A stretch of 64,000 bases of DNA from the NCBI RefSeq assembly GCF_000277405.1, contig NC_017741.1, positions 1,426,001-1,490,000 of the forward strand, in the 5' to 3' direction. Below the pieces are notes generated by a model. That model made no database searches. It was not told where the DNA came from and worked only from the letters and a program-made list of their open reading frames with translations. The stretch comes from Helicobacter pylori Shi112 (GTDB taxonomy: Bacteria; Campylobacterota; Campylobacteria; Campylobacterales; Helicobacteraceae). Below, in pieces: positions 8,972-17,740 of this stretch (position 1 is its first letter; every line of letters starts with the position of its first letter). The position numbers were made by a program, and so were the translations under genes.

Positions 8972-9925
8972 TCAAAACACTTCTTCATTGGGCTTGACTT
9001 CCCAGTTAATACGAGAGAGTAATTCTTTGTTTTTGAAATAATAATTCGCTTTTAATTTTAAGGGTTTAGCCTTATGAGCGCTTACTAAAATGATCACTTC
9101 ATCTTTATCAATATTCATAATGTCTTGCGCGCTCAATAAGTCCCACGCCTCTTTACCTATACTAGAAGTTCCTCCGGTAATGAGTTGTCCTTTTTCTGTA
9201 GAGTGGCTTCGTGTTTTTCTAGTCATCTTACCGACTTCTTCGCTCACTTGTTTAGCATATTCTAAATCATCCATTTTGAAAATTACTTTGTAAGCCACGG
9301 TGCTATTAACAATTCTTGCATCTTCTCTACCATAATATTTTTCAATAAGAGCGTTGGATTGCGTGATAAAAATTAAAACCACACCATAGCTCCTACTTAA
9401 TGCGGGCATTTCTAATAAAAAAGGCAATTTACCAAAACGCACAAATTCATCTAAAAACAGATAAACCCTTTCTTCAAATTTCTTACTCTCTTTCAATAAA
9501 AGATTTTTAGCAATACTTTCCAAAAGGATACGGATAAGCGGTGCGAGTGTGTCAATATCTGTTTGAGCGATTTTAATATAGAGTGAAATATTATCAGCCC
9601 TTAAATCCTCGTATTCAAAACTCATGCTATCTGTAGCGCTTTTAACTTGATAACTTGTAAAGACTTGCATAAAACGGCTATAAACTGATTTAATGCTCGC
9701 AAACTCTTTATCATTCGCCTTAGCCCATTTGTTCGCTTCGTTTCTAATAACAGGATCTAACATGCCCTCTTTCATTATAACATTGCCTTGATCGTCTTTT
9801 TCTAAATTATTCACAGATCCATCATAATTTTTAGGATTTTCTGGGTCAGTATAGACTTGTTCGGCTACTTGTTTATACCATAGCAATTCCACATTGACAT
9901 TAGGTTTCATTTTTTTTAACGCCAT
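8972..9925 (-). pseudogene. virD4: virD4 coupling protein, C-terminal part after frameshift
   Basis: A 317-residue frame with Walker B (VYLFLDEFVRFGKLP, near residue 157) and the downstream ATPase motifs of T4SS coupling proteins (SRSYGVVLIFITQSNALI). It lacks Walker A, which is in the overlapping upstream frame. The frames meet at a run of eight A residues (coding strand; T8 at 9910-9917). Losing one A joins them into a protein of about 580 aa. The ATG at 9925 precedes the tract and could allow separate translation. VirD4 proteins dock the relaxase-DNA complex at the T4SS inner-membrane channel. The result may be a phase-variable off state, a decayed gene or a sequencing slip. Confidence 0.85.
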
Positions 9926-10700
9926 TTTCTACTTTAGCCATATAACGCCCATTCTCTTTAACAAAACCATTATCACTACTTTGACATTCATATAATTCAG
10001 TATAAAATCGGCTTTGTGGATTGATTAAGGGGACATAATTTTTTATAGGAGCGCTTGCAATTTCAAAAAAGGTGCTAGTGTTATGCACACACAAATCATA
10101 AAGAGCGTAAAAGACAAATAAATTTTTAGCTTGCTGTGTCCAATGAGGGTCTTTATTTGTCCCATCTTCAGCAAAAATAGTATTACCCACTTCATCTACA
10201 AGCCTTCGCTTTCTGTTAAAATCTAATTTTTCTACAATGCGTTTATCAAACGGATTGAATTTAAGCGTGTTATCATTTCCTAAGGGATCAAATACAAAAA
10301 TTTTATTTTTTAGAACTTGTTGTCTGTAACCAGCCGTTAAATCAAACAACTCCCCTTTAATATCTAACACCACACAAGAGCTAGGCACATTTAAAAGATT
10401 AGGCACAGCCACAGCTGCGGTTTTACCACTTCCAGGAGGAGCGATAATTAAAGTAGAAAGCGGAGCATCATAATAAGTAGGCTTAAGTGAATTTAAACCT
10501 TTATATAGCCCCACACAAAAACCTTTGTTAAAATTTAAGGTCATAGGATAACTCTTAGAAGAACCTAGCGTAAAGACATCTTTGCAAGCCTTAGGGAAAG
10601 TTTTAGTGTAATAATCTTTTTGAATGCTATTAAGCTTATGGAATAAATTGTTGGTTTTATCCTTAAATTTATCTCTTAATGTTTTGAATTTTTCTCTCAT
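9900..10700 (-). pseudogene. virD4: virD4 coupling protein, N-terminal part before frameshift
   Basis: A 266-residue frame with Walker A (APPGSGKTAAVAVPNLL, near residue 90) followed by VVLDIKGELFDLTAGYR, typical of TraG/VirD4 ATPases. It runs out at a stop just after an A8 tract, while the remainder of the ATPase continues in the +1 frame (8972-9925). Its ATG directly follows the TAA of the upstream membrane-protein gene. I see no strong transmembrane segment at its N-terminus, so the 185-aa membrane protein encoded just upstream may supply the anchor. Confidence 0.85.
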
Positions 10701-11258
10701 TTAAAATAATCCTTTTAGATATTTCATAAATAGCGTTAGTTTTACACTTAAAAATCCCCTAAATATAAAGGTTAAGACACAAGTCACTACTAAAAAAGAT
10801 AAGATCGTAAAGAAAACCTTAGGTCTTTTCTTGGCAAATTGATAAACTTCATAAAATATACACCCTATAAAAATAGGCAATAGCGTAAAGCTAGAGACAA
10901 CAAGCATTAGAGGTAAAAACAAAATTAAGAACAAGCCTTTAAGAATATTAAAAATCCTATATTCGTATTTAATAATATCTTTCATTTCAGCCCAAACTGC
11001 CTTGCCATGACTATCCATATTGCGCCCATTAAAAAATAAGTAGGCTGTCAAAAATAGCGGTAATAACGCACAAAAGAATGAAAAATAAATCTCAAATTTA
11101 AAATGGGGAAAATTATGCAGATTAAGAATAATCTTTTTTAGATAGTTATAACTCGCTAAAAAACTAGGAAAATCTAAGAAATAATGCGATACACCTAAAA
11201 AAATAAAAGGAATGGCTAAAATAGAAATGATATAGCAATAAGGCTTATAAATTTGCAT
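10701..11258 (-). CDS. Multi-span membrane protein preceding virD4
   Basis: A 185-aa protein with about four hydrophobic helices (around residues 6-25, 55-75, 105-130 and 145-170), split by short basic loops. Its stop is immediately followed by the virD4 start, and its start abuts the upstream stop, so it belongs to the leftward operon. Canonical VirD4 proteins have an N-terminal membrane domain. Here that function may be carried by this separate protein. The family was not recognised. Confidence 0.65.
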   Translation of the reverse strand: MQIYKPYCYIISILAIPFIFLGVSHYFLDFPSFLASYNYLKKIILNLHNFPHFKFEIYFSFFCALLPLFLTAYLFFNGRNMDSHGKAVWAEMKDIIKYEYRIFNILKGLFLILFLPLMLVVSSFTLLPIFIGCIFYEVYQFAKKRPKVFFTILSFLVVTCVLTFIFRGFLSVKLTLFMKYLKGLF

Positions 11259-11549
11259 TTATTCTACTTTGATTTTATTATCTAATAAACTCATAAAATA
11301 CATAAAATCATTCTCAAAACTCTCATCTTTCATAAACTCTTCAAACTCCTCTTCGCTTTTAACCCAAACTTCACTAATATATTCCATTAAAAGAGTGAAA
11401 TTTTCTTTTAGATTTTCTTGTAATATTTTTGCTTGATTTTCATCTTTTAGAAAATGGGGAGCATTGATAATGCTTTGAGAACTTTTAATAATAGATGCCA
11501 TTTTTTCTAAATAATTTCTAATCAAATCAATATCAGTTTCTTTTGTCAT
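11259..11549 (-). CDS. Small acidic protein of the ICE operon
   Basis: A 96-aa, strongly acidic, helical protein (for example VKSEEEFEEFMKDESFEND). It overlaps the preceding gene by four bases and abuts the next, so it is translationally coupled in the mobilisation operon. No signal peptide or membrane segment is visible. Function unknown; the acidity would suit a chaperone-like or DNA-mimic role, which is speculation. Confidence 0.6.
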   Translation of the reverse strand: MTKETDIDLIRNYLEKMASIIKSSQSIINAPHFLKDENQAKILQENLKENFTLLMEYISEVWVKSEEEFEEFMKDESFENDFMYFMSLLDNKIKVE

Positions 11550-12001
11550 AAATTCATCCCTTTAAAAATTTTCTTATCCCCTTTTAAACAATACGCTACG
11601 ATGAAAGCGCTTTTTTTGATAGCTAGGTTTAAAATTTTTGTTTTTTCGCTCCAAGCTTTCAGTTGTATTTCAATATCTTGCAATAAGCCAAAATGGATAA
11701 CATTTTCTCCTAAAAGTGCCGCATTATTTAAATGGTAAGCAATCTGGTTAAAATTAGAACAAGTCGCATTCAATGAGTTATATAGCATCGCTAAACTGCC
11801 TAAAGCACTTGTGATTTTTTGCTGTTTGTAGAAACTAATTTGGCTATTTAAAATAAGATTTTCTACAATTTTGGTGTAAGACTTGTTATGTCTCGTTTTT
11901 AAATCATTTAAAATTTGGACACATCTAACATCCAATAAAAATTCCATCCTTTTAGCACCAACTTTTTGTTTAGATTTTCTATAAAGTCTTGGATTTTTCA
12001 T
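11546..12001 (-). CDS. MobC-like relaxosome accessory protein
   Basis: A 151-aa basic protein. Residues 19-35 (RMEFLLDVRCVQILNDL) look like a ribbon-helix-helix DNA-binding part, and the middle has CSNFNQIAYHLNNAA, matching the S/N-x-NQIA-x-HLN signature of MobC mobilisation proteins. MobC proteins bind oriT and help the relaxase open and nick DNA. It overlaps virB11 and the following gene by four bases each. Placement in one operon with T4SS genes supports a relaxosome role. Confidence 0.7.
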   Translation of the reverse strand: MKNPRLYRKSKQKVGAKRMEFLLDVRCVQILNDLKTRHNKSYTKIVENLILNSQISFYKQQKITSALGSLAMLYNSLNATCSNFNQIAYHLNNAALLGENVIHFGLLQDIEIQLKAWSEKTKILNLAIKKSAFIVAYCLKGDKKIFKGMNL

Positions 12002-12939
12002 AACATCAACTCCTTTTTAAATTCGCTTTTAACATTTAAAACATCATCAATTATCCTATCACTACCTTTTTTTTTGATTTGGATAACATAGTCCATACCA
12101 GTGCAAAAATAATCTAAAAGCGTTTCTTTAGGCGTAGGCTTACCGCCTTTATTCAAGTTTATATTCTGACAAATAGCTATAAAAGCATCTGCTACACTAT
12201 TGGCGTGTAAGGTGCTTATCATTCCGCTATGCCCAGTATTTGCTAAACGCAAAAATAACGCAGTATTATGCGTGTCAATTTCACCTAATAATAATCTATC
12301 AGGAGACATTCTCATAGCCGCATTTAATCCATCTTCATAAGTAAAAAATCCGCTCCCACTTTTATCTACTAAAATATTAACTTGGTCTTCGTTACTGATT
12401 TTTAACTCAGGACTATCTTCAATAGTAACCACCCTTTCGTTTTTGGGGATATTTTCAATCAAAGAATTAACAAAGCTAGTCTTGCCACTAGTTGTGCCAC
12501 CACTTATTAAAATATTTTTACCTGCACTTACTAAGCTAAGTAAAAAATCATGGGTAATGTTTTTAGCCAGACATTTCTCACTTAATTTAAAGGCGTTAAT
12601 TTCAAACTTGAAATTGCTAGGCACTCTGATATTGATAGAAATATTAGAACTAGCAATAATGCTAGGGTGTAATGCGTTAATTCTAATTTGTGTGTAAGGC
12701 AAAGAAGTGTTTAACTTATGCGTTTTTAGAGTGAATTTTTGGTTTCTAAAAATGGCTAATTGCTCACAAAAAACTAACAAATAATCATTAGTAAATTTTT
12801 CATTAAAACACCTCACTTTTTCCTTTGGGCGGTGCAAGAAATACTCTTTTTCTTTATTAAAAACCACTTCATTTAAATTAGGCTGGCTTAAAATAGGCAT
12901 AAAGTCATCAAGGTAACTTTTTAAAAGATTAGAAATCAT
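11998..12939 (-). CDS. virB11: VirB11-type T4SS traffic ATPase
   Basis: A 313-aa protein with Walker A (LISGGTTSGKTSF, near residue 148), an Asp box (RVVTIEDSPEL), Walker B (RMSPDRLLLGEID) and a His box (TGHSGMISTLHAN). All hallmarks of secretion ATPases are intact. VirB11 hexamers sit at the cytoplasmic face of the T4SS and switch it between pilus assembly and DNA transfer. The start overlaps the upstream gene by one base. A chromosomal paralogue of similar length lies at 39936-40850 in this same window. Confidence 0.93.
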   Translation of the reverse strand: MISNLLKSYLDDFMPILSQPNLNEVVFNKEKEYFLHRPKEKVRCFNEKFTNDYLLVFCEQLAIFRNQKFTLKTHKLNTSLPYTQIRINALHPSIIASSNISINIRVPSNFKFEINAFKLSEKCLAKNITHDFLLSLVSAGKNILISGGTTSGKTSFVNSLIENIPKNERVVTIEDSPELKISNEDQVNILVDKSGSGFFTYEDGLNAAMRMSPDRLLLGEIDTHNTALFLRLANTGHSGMISTLHANSVADAFIAICQNINLNKGGKPTPKETLLDYFCTGMDYVIQIKKKGSDRIIDDVLNVKSEFKKELML

Positions 12940-13238
12940 TATGGCTCTCCTTGATGATTATCAAAATCCCTTAACATTTTTTTTTGAAATTCAATGTGCT
13001 CTTTTTCTCTTTTATCTTCTATTCTTTTAGCTAAAGAATAGAGATGGTGTATTTTGGAAAGCCTTTTATTATTAGCTTTAATCTCTAGGTTTTTTTCACA
13101 AATTTCGTGTTTTTCTAGTAAGTATTCTTGGTAGATTTTATGACTTGTGAGTTTTAGATTAGATAACTCTTTTTCTAAATCCAGTTTATCTAATTCATTA
13201 AGCTCTAATTTTAATAATTTGTCTAATTTTTCTTTCAT
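12939..13238 (-). CDS. Small coiled-coil protein of the T4SS operon (99 aa)
   Basis: A Lys/Glu/Leu-rich protein with heptad-like spacing over most of its length (LLKLELNELDKLDLEKELSN at residues 8-27). No signal peptide or membrane helix. It overlaps both neighbours by one and four bases. It is one of three consecutive small coiled-coil genes between virB10 and virB11. Function unknown; probably ICE-specific assembly or regulatory factors. Confidence 0.6.
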   Translation of the reverse strand: MKEKLDKLLKLELNELDKLDLEKELSNLKLTSHKIYQEYLLEKHEICEKNLEIKANNKRLSKIHHLYSLAKRIEDKREKEHIEFQKKMLRDFDNHQGEP

Positions 13239-13498
13239 AATTGTTTCCTTAAGTTTTCTAGTTCTTTTAATAAACTATTGAGTTCTTGCTGTTTTTGTTC
13301 ACACAACCTATAAGTCTCATCAAATTTTTTTTGGATTTCAACATTTTTGCTCACATAGGAGGCATAAAAATCTAAATCCTTAATTTTAGAATTTCTAGGC
13401 TTTTTAGGTTTTTTATCTTTTTTAGGCGCTTCTAAAATGGGCCGCTCTTCATTTAAATGAGCAAGCTTTTTATCGCAATTAAAATTTTCATCAATCAT
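13235..13498 (-). CDS. Small basic coiled-coil protein of the T4SS operon (87 aa)
   Basis: The N-terminal half is very basic (PKKDKKPKKPRNSKIKD), the C-terminal half is a predicted coiled coil (CEQKQQELNSLLKELENL). It overlaps its neighbours by four and eight bases. The basic tract could bind DNA or acidic partners, but nothing identifies a family. Confidence 0.6.
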   Translation of the reverse strand: MIDENFNCDKKLAHLNEERPILEAPKKDKKPKKPRNSKIKDLDFYASYVSKNVEIQKKFDETYRLCEQKQQELNSLLKELENLRKQL

Positions 13499-13784
13499 TG
13501 CTATAAGTCCTTTCTATATCAAAAATAATTTCAAGCGGTTTCTCGTTTTGGATAATCTTTTTTGAAAAATGCTCTTCGGTATTTAAAATTTCTGAAACCA
13601 GCCTTTCAGTAATCCTTGCTTGCATTCTAGATCTTGACTCTTTGATTTCATTTTCTAGGCGTTTATCCATAACTTTTCTTAATTCCATTTGTGCCTCTAC
13701 TACTTTTTTGCAAAGCTCCACATATTCTGTATCTTTGCTTTCTTCTAGAGTGTTCAATAATTCTTCTTTAGGGTTGAGTTTCAT
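13491..13784 (-). CDS. Small helical protein, first gene of the virB11 operon (97 aa)
   Basis: A charged helical protein without signal or membrane segment. Its ATG follows TAAGGA, and a TATAAT -10 (13805-13810) sits just upstream, so it appears to open a separate transcription unit running through virB11, the MobC-like gene and virD4. Function unknown. Confidence 0.6.
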   Translation of the reverse strand: MKLNPKEELLNTLEESKDTEYVELCKKVVEAQMELRKVMDKRLENEIKESRSRMQARITERLVSEILNTEEHFSKKIIQNEKPLEIIFDIERTYSND

Positions 13785-13804
13785 TGGTAATCCTTATGTT
13801 TAAT

Positions 13805-13810
13805 ATTATA
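13805..13810 (-). promoter_or_regulatory. -10 element of the virB11-mobC-virD4 unit
   Basis: TATAAT on the minus strand lies 20 bases before the ATG at 13784, in the only gap (69 bases) between virB10 and the small-protein genes. It allows the relaxosome/ATPase genes to be transcribed apart from the virB2-virB10 block. Confidence 0.5.
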
Positions 13811-13853
13811 TTTTAATTTTACACTATTTAGAATAAAATTATTATTAATAGTG

Positions 13854-15089
13854 CTATTTTGTATCATTGTTTTGCTCCTTTTCTTCATTAAAAAATTTCG
13901 CTAAGACTTCATTGTTTTTAGGGATAGGAAACCAAATATCCGTATTAGGACTAATAAAAATATGGCTTCCTTCTCTAATAGTGATAATGGGCTTAATCCT
14001 GATTTGCTCTCGCATGATTTGAGCGATAATATCATTTAGGCTGATACCAGTTTGCCTCGTCATTTGCATCATCATGTAATCTCCAAAATAGTTTTGGTTA
14101 AAACCACCCTTTTTGTTTTTCATCGCTTCGGTAAGACCGCTAGTAAGACCTATGAGTAGCCCATTTGACAAGGTGCTTAAGGATAAAGGAATACCATAGC
14201 GTTCCCAATATTTGTTATGGAGTGTGCCTATCATGCCGTTATAGCCCTTGATATCAGCCCCCTTAGCATCGCTTAGTATAATATTGACCCCTTGTGGCGT
14301 GATTATCCTATTCCAAGCAATTTCTAAGCGGTATTCTCCTATTTTGTTATTAGAGTTGTAATAACCTATGGCTCTACTCCCTTTAGGGATTAAAACCGCT
14401 CTACCCATCGTTGCGTATATATCACTCTCCACTTGAGCGACTATCTTACTCCCCCCTATTTCACTACTAATAGGAGTGATCAGAATGGCTGGGATCATTC
14501 TGTCAGCTGTAATCGTTCTCAAAAGTTTGTTTTCACTGCTAGCTACATTTTTTCTTTTAAAATTTTTAAAACCGCTAGAGCCGTATTCTTTTTCAAGTTC
14601 TTGTTTTTCTTTGTATTTTGTATTAGAAACACTATTTTTTATAGAGGTTGGAGGCTGTGTTTCTTTTTGGCTGCTAACACGAGACGCTAAAATCACAAGG
14701 CGGGTTTTTTCTTCTTCGTTAGCGGTATTGTAATTGAAGGATGGACTTTGTGGCTTAATAAGCGTTTTATCAAAATCCTTAGGCAAATTTGGTAATTTTT
14801 GCACTAGCGCATTAAAATCATCTAAATCTTTTTGTGTTTTTTCTATATTCTCATTAACGCTTTTAGTTTCATCGTTTGGTTTCACTTCATTGATAGTATC
14901 TATTTTATTCTTAATGCCTTCGTAAGCTTGAAACAAATAAGATGAAGTAGGGAATTTACCTTGAGAAACATTAACAGCTTTTTCTTTGATTTCTTGTTCG
15001 TAAAAAAGAAAAAAACCAGCTAATACAATCACAATAATTAAGCCAATTTTTATGATTTTATGCTCTAAAAGTAAAAGAAGTTTTTTCAT
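13854..15089 (-). CDS. virB10: VirB10/TrbI-type T4SS core protein
   Basis: This 411-aa protein has a single N-terminal membrane helix (residues ~12-30, IIKIGLIIVIVLAGFFLFYE), a variable Pro/Lys/Gln linker and a C-terminal TrbI domain (MIPAILITPISSEIGGSKIV onward, with the ILIPKGSRAIGYY-like strand). VirB10 spans both membranes and, with VirB7 and VirB9, forms the outer-membrane core ring. It overlaps virB9 by four bases. The length is typical. Confidence 0.93.
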   Translation of the reverse strand: MKKLLLLLEHKIIKIGLIIVIVLAGFFLFYEQEIKEKAVNVSQGKFPTSSYLFQAYEGIKNKIDTINEVKPNDETKSVNENIEKTQKDLDDFNALVQKLPNLPKDFDKTLIKPQSPSFNYNTANEEEKTRLVILASRVSSQKETQPPTSIKNSVSNTKYKEKQELEKEYGSSGFKNFKRKNVASSENKLLRTITADRMIPAILITPISSEIGGSKIVAQVESDIYATMGRAVLIPKGSRAIGYYNSNNKIGEYRLEIAWNRIITPQGVNIILSDAKGADIKGYNGMIGTLHNKYWERYGIPLSLSTLSNGLLIGLTSGLTEAMKNKKGGFNQNYFGDYMMMQMTRQTGISLNDIIAQIMREQIRIKPIITIREGSHIFISPNTDIWFPIPKNNEVLAKFFNEEKEQNNDTK

Positions 15090-16627
15090 TTCTTGTTTTC
15101 TTTAATCTCTTTAATAGGGTTTGCTTGATTTTGTTTTGGGGTGTTATTCATCCCCTTTTTATTATTCTCTAAACCATCAGTGGTTTTTGGTCTTTCTATA
15201 TAGGGGATAGGCACGCAATAATGGGTTTTGATTGTGTGTTTTTTAAGCTTGTTTTTCAAATCTTTTTGCAAAGGCTTGGGAGCTTTTATGATGTTTTTAA
15301 CCTCTTCTAAAGTCTTAACTTCTTCTTCATTTAAGGATCGGCATTTTTCATTTGGAGTTTGGTTTTTGATTTGATCTAACAACTCCGTTACGCTAATGGC
15401 ATTTTTAGGTTGAGGCGTAGTGTCTTCAATCAAGTGAACGTTGTTTCGTTTGGCTTTCATGGCTTCATCTTGCTCTAAAAGCCTTTTTAAGCGCATGAAG
15501 TCCTTAGATTTTTGGTATTTGTGTTTATCTCTTCTTACGCACACATATTCCTTACCGCTCCTTAAAGTCCATTTTTTAGAAACATCTTCAGCAATAATAT
15601 AATTCCCTACCACACGGCTATTGATAGGATTATCATACCCATCTACAACCTTATAGGTGTAAGGAAATTTTGAAAAGGCTTGATCTCTGTCATATCTAAA
15701 ATAAGTGTATTTGCCATCATCAAAGACATCTAGTGCCTTTATATCAAGCGCATCATCACTGGGTTTTTTATAGAGCCACAAACTCCACCAGGTGCGTTTG
15801 TGTTTGGGTTTTTGCAAATAACCACGATTGATTTTAGCTTTTTCAATGAAAATGTGATTGACCTCATCTCCAATTCTTATAAACTTGCCATCATCAATTT
15901 CCTTGCTCTCATAATTGATTTTTCTGTAGTCAAGCTTTTGTTTGTCTTGTTTATTGGAGCTATTTGTATTTGTTTCTGTTTTAGCCCATTGTTCTTGCTC
16001 CCTTTTTTCTAGCTCGTTTTTAGACAAAATATTGAGCTTACCGATAGCCCTTTTATTAGAGACAAACACTGAAAAATAGCTTTGAAATTTGCTAGTGTAA
16101 GTGGTGCTAAACAAGTAAAAAGTATAAATTGTTCCGCTCGCTCCGACTACGGTTAGGTTTGTATCCACCCCTATAAGCAAGGGTTTGATCACTAGCATGT
16201 TGGACAAGTCGTAATGATCATTAGTGGGGTAAGTGAGTTCAAATCCGCTAGAATCTCCTAAACTCACATAGATAATAGGATCATTGTCAAAAATAAAAGT
16301 GGTAGTCATCGCATAGCGTAAGCGGATTTTGTTGGTGTTGCCTGCCACATATAAGACATTAAAATTATTGTCTTGCAATTTTCTATTTTTAGAAAAATAC
16401 ACGCTCTGTAAGGCTTTTAAATCCATAAGCTGTTTGGCTTTTTCTTTGTTTTCTTGTTCTTTGAAACTTTCTAAACTATCAGATTTTGCTGGGATAAGAT
16501 TGTTGTTTTCTTTGCCATGTTCAAAAGAACTTGTAAGATCAGTTTCATTTGTATGGTTTCTAAAAATATCCTCTTCAGCACTAAGTAAAGCGCAATATAA
16601 AAATAGCGATAGAGTGAGTTTTTTCAT
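15086..16627 (-). CDS. virB9: VirB9-type T4SS core protein, extended
   Basis: A 513-aa protein with a signal peptide (residues 1-17, cleavage likely after LLSA). The N-terminal VirB9 domain includes NKIRLRYAMTTTFIFDNDP; the C-terminal part (KYTYFRYDRDQAFSKFPYTY) is the CagX/VirB9 domain that binds VirB7. It is far longer than most VirB9 proteins (about 290 aa), with a charged central insert and a Lys/Asn-rich tail, as in Helicobacter versions. It overlaps virB10 by four bases and virB8 by one. Confidence 0.9.
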   Translation of the reverse strand: MKKLTLSLFLYCALLSAEEDIFRNHTNETDLTSSFEHGKENNNLIPAKSDSLESFKEQENKEKAKQLMDLKALQSVYFSKNRKLQDNNFNVLYVAGNTNKIRLRYAMTTTFIFDNDPIIYVSLGDSSGFELTYPTNDHYDLSNMLVIKPLLIGVDTNLTVVGASGTIYTFYLFSTTYTSKFQSYFSVFVSNKRAIGKLNILSKNELEKREQEQWAKTETNTNSSNKQDKQKLDYRKINYESKEIDDGKFIRIGDEVNHIFIEKAKINRGYLQKPKHKRTWWSLWLYKKPSDDALDIKALDVFDDGKYTYFRYDRDQAFSKFPYTYKVVDGYDNPINSRVVGNYIIAEDVSKKWTLRSGKEYVCVRRDKHKYQKSKDFMRLKRLLEQDEAMKAKRNNVHLIEDTTPQPKNAISVTELLDQIKNQTPNEKCRSLNEEEVKTLEEVKNIIKAPKPLQKDLKNKLKKHTIKTHYCVPIPYIERPKTTDGLENNKKGMNNTPKQNQANPIKEIKENKK

Positions 16628-17610
16628 TATTGTTCCTTAACATCTTTATATTGGCTCATATGAGGGTCTTTTTTCTCGGTATGGATAATCCTAGATTTCA
16701 CACCATCATCTTTGACTTTATTTTTTTCATCTAGGTCTTTTAAAATCGCAATTTCAGTTACATCATAACCTGTAACAATAAAGCCTGTAGGATTTAAGGG
16801 AACAGATTTTGTATCAATTTCAATGGGTTCAAATTCAAAGGTCATAATTATTCTATAACGCTTTTCGCTTTCTAACTTTTCTTTATTAAAAAGTTGTGCG
16901 GATATTTCAATATTGGCTTGGGTTTTACTAATTAAAGCGATATTGATAATGCTAATTTTTCGTGTTAGATTGATATTAGTGTAAATGCTATGTTCATAGG
17001 AAACAAGTTTTTCAAAAAAATCCCATACTTCAAATGCACTTTGCAATCTAATGGTTTCGTGGGCTATTTCGTTTTGCTCTTTTATATTTGAAATATTTTC
17101 TCTATTATTGACATAAGATGCTACCAGTTGTCTTATAAGTGCTTGATTGGCACGAATGCTCTTGTCTGCTCTTTGGACTATGGCAAAATTTTGTGTAGCG
17201 TTTGAAAAGGTTACCAAATAAGGCACTTTTTCTTTTAAGGGCAATAAGCATATAATAATGGCTTCTATAAGAGCTAAAGCAAAAAAGAATACCGCACTGC
17301 TAAAGATCCAATCGCCAATTTTACGCTCTGCTTGAAAAAGCGCATCAGCTTCTTTGACTCCATCAAACAGCATAGTGCTTTGTAACATATCACGCTTTTT
17401 TAGACCAACTTTTTTTAAAAATCCACTGAGTGTTTTTTCTCTTTGTATCTTTTGTTGCTCTTTGGCTTTATCTTTGACTTGTTCTTCAAGCTCTTCTTCG
17501 TTTATTGCTTTAGCCTTAACATATTTTTCCCAATCATCGCCATATTTTTCTTTTAATCTTTCTTCTAAAACCTTAGGCAACTCCCATGCGTTCATGCAAA
17601 CTTTTTCCAT
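16627..17610 (-). CDS. virB8: VirB8-type inner-membrane T4SS protein
   Basis: A 327-aa protein with a ~105-residue charged cytoplasmic N-terminus, one membrane helix (SSAVFFFALALIEAIIICLL, about residues 110-129) and a periplasmic VirB8 domain (residues ~140-290, with ANQALIRQLVASYVNNRE). VirB8 is a bitopic assembly factor in the inner-membrane complex. It follows virB7 with one intervening base, in the order virB7-8-9-10 typical of T4SS operons. Confidence 0.93.
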   Translation of the reverse strand: MEKVCMNAWELPKVLEERLKEKYGDDWEKYVKAKAINEEELEEQVKDKAKEQQKIQREKTLSGFLKKVGLKKRDMLQSTMLFDGVKEADALFQAERKIGDWIFSSAVFFFALALIEAIIICLLPLKEKVPYLVTFSNATQNFAIVQRADKSIRANQALIRQLVASYVNNRENISNIKEQNEIAHETIRLQSAFEVWDFFEKLVSYEHSIYTNINLTRKISIINIALISKTQANIEISAQLFNKEKLESEKRYRIIMTFEFEPIEIDTKSVPLNPTGFIVTGYDVTEIAILKDLDEKNKVKDDGVKSRIIHTEKKDPHMSQYKDVKEQ

Positions 17611-17611
17611 T

Positions 17612-17740
17612 TTATGCCTTAAAGCCTTTTTGTGGATTTTCTAAGTTCGCGCAAGGGCTTTTATACATTTCATATTGTTTATTGGAGCAACCCATAAGAA
17701 TAATGACTGCATAGCAAATAGATACAAGTTTTAATACCAT
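17612..17740 (-). CDS. virB7: VirB7-type small lipoprotein
   Basis: This 42-aa ORF is easily missed because of its size. It starts MVLKLVSICYAVIILMGCSN, a lipoprotein signal with lipobox LMGC (acceptor Cys 18), leaving a 25-residue mature peptide. Its ATG shares one base with the TGA of the topoisomerase gene, and it ends just before virB8. VirB7 is lipidated in the outer membrane and stabilises VirB9. Size, lipobox and position all fit. Confidence 0.9.
   Translation of the reverse strand: MVLKLVSICYAVIILMGCSNKQYEMYKSPCANLENPQKGFKA

Noticed and set aside
14433-14925. Plus-strand frames inside virB10
   Set aside because: Antisense to an intact VirB10; hydrophobic composition comes from the complementary strand.
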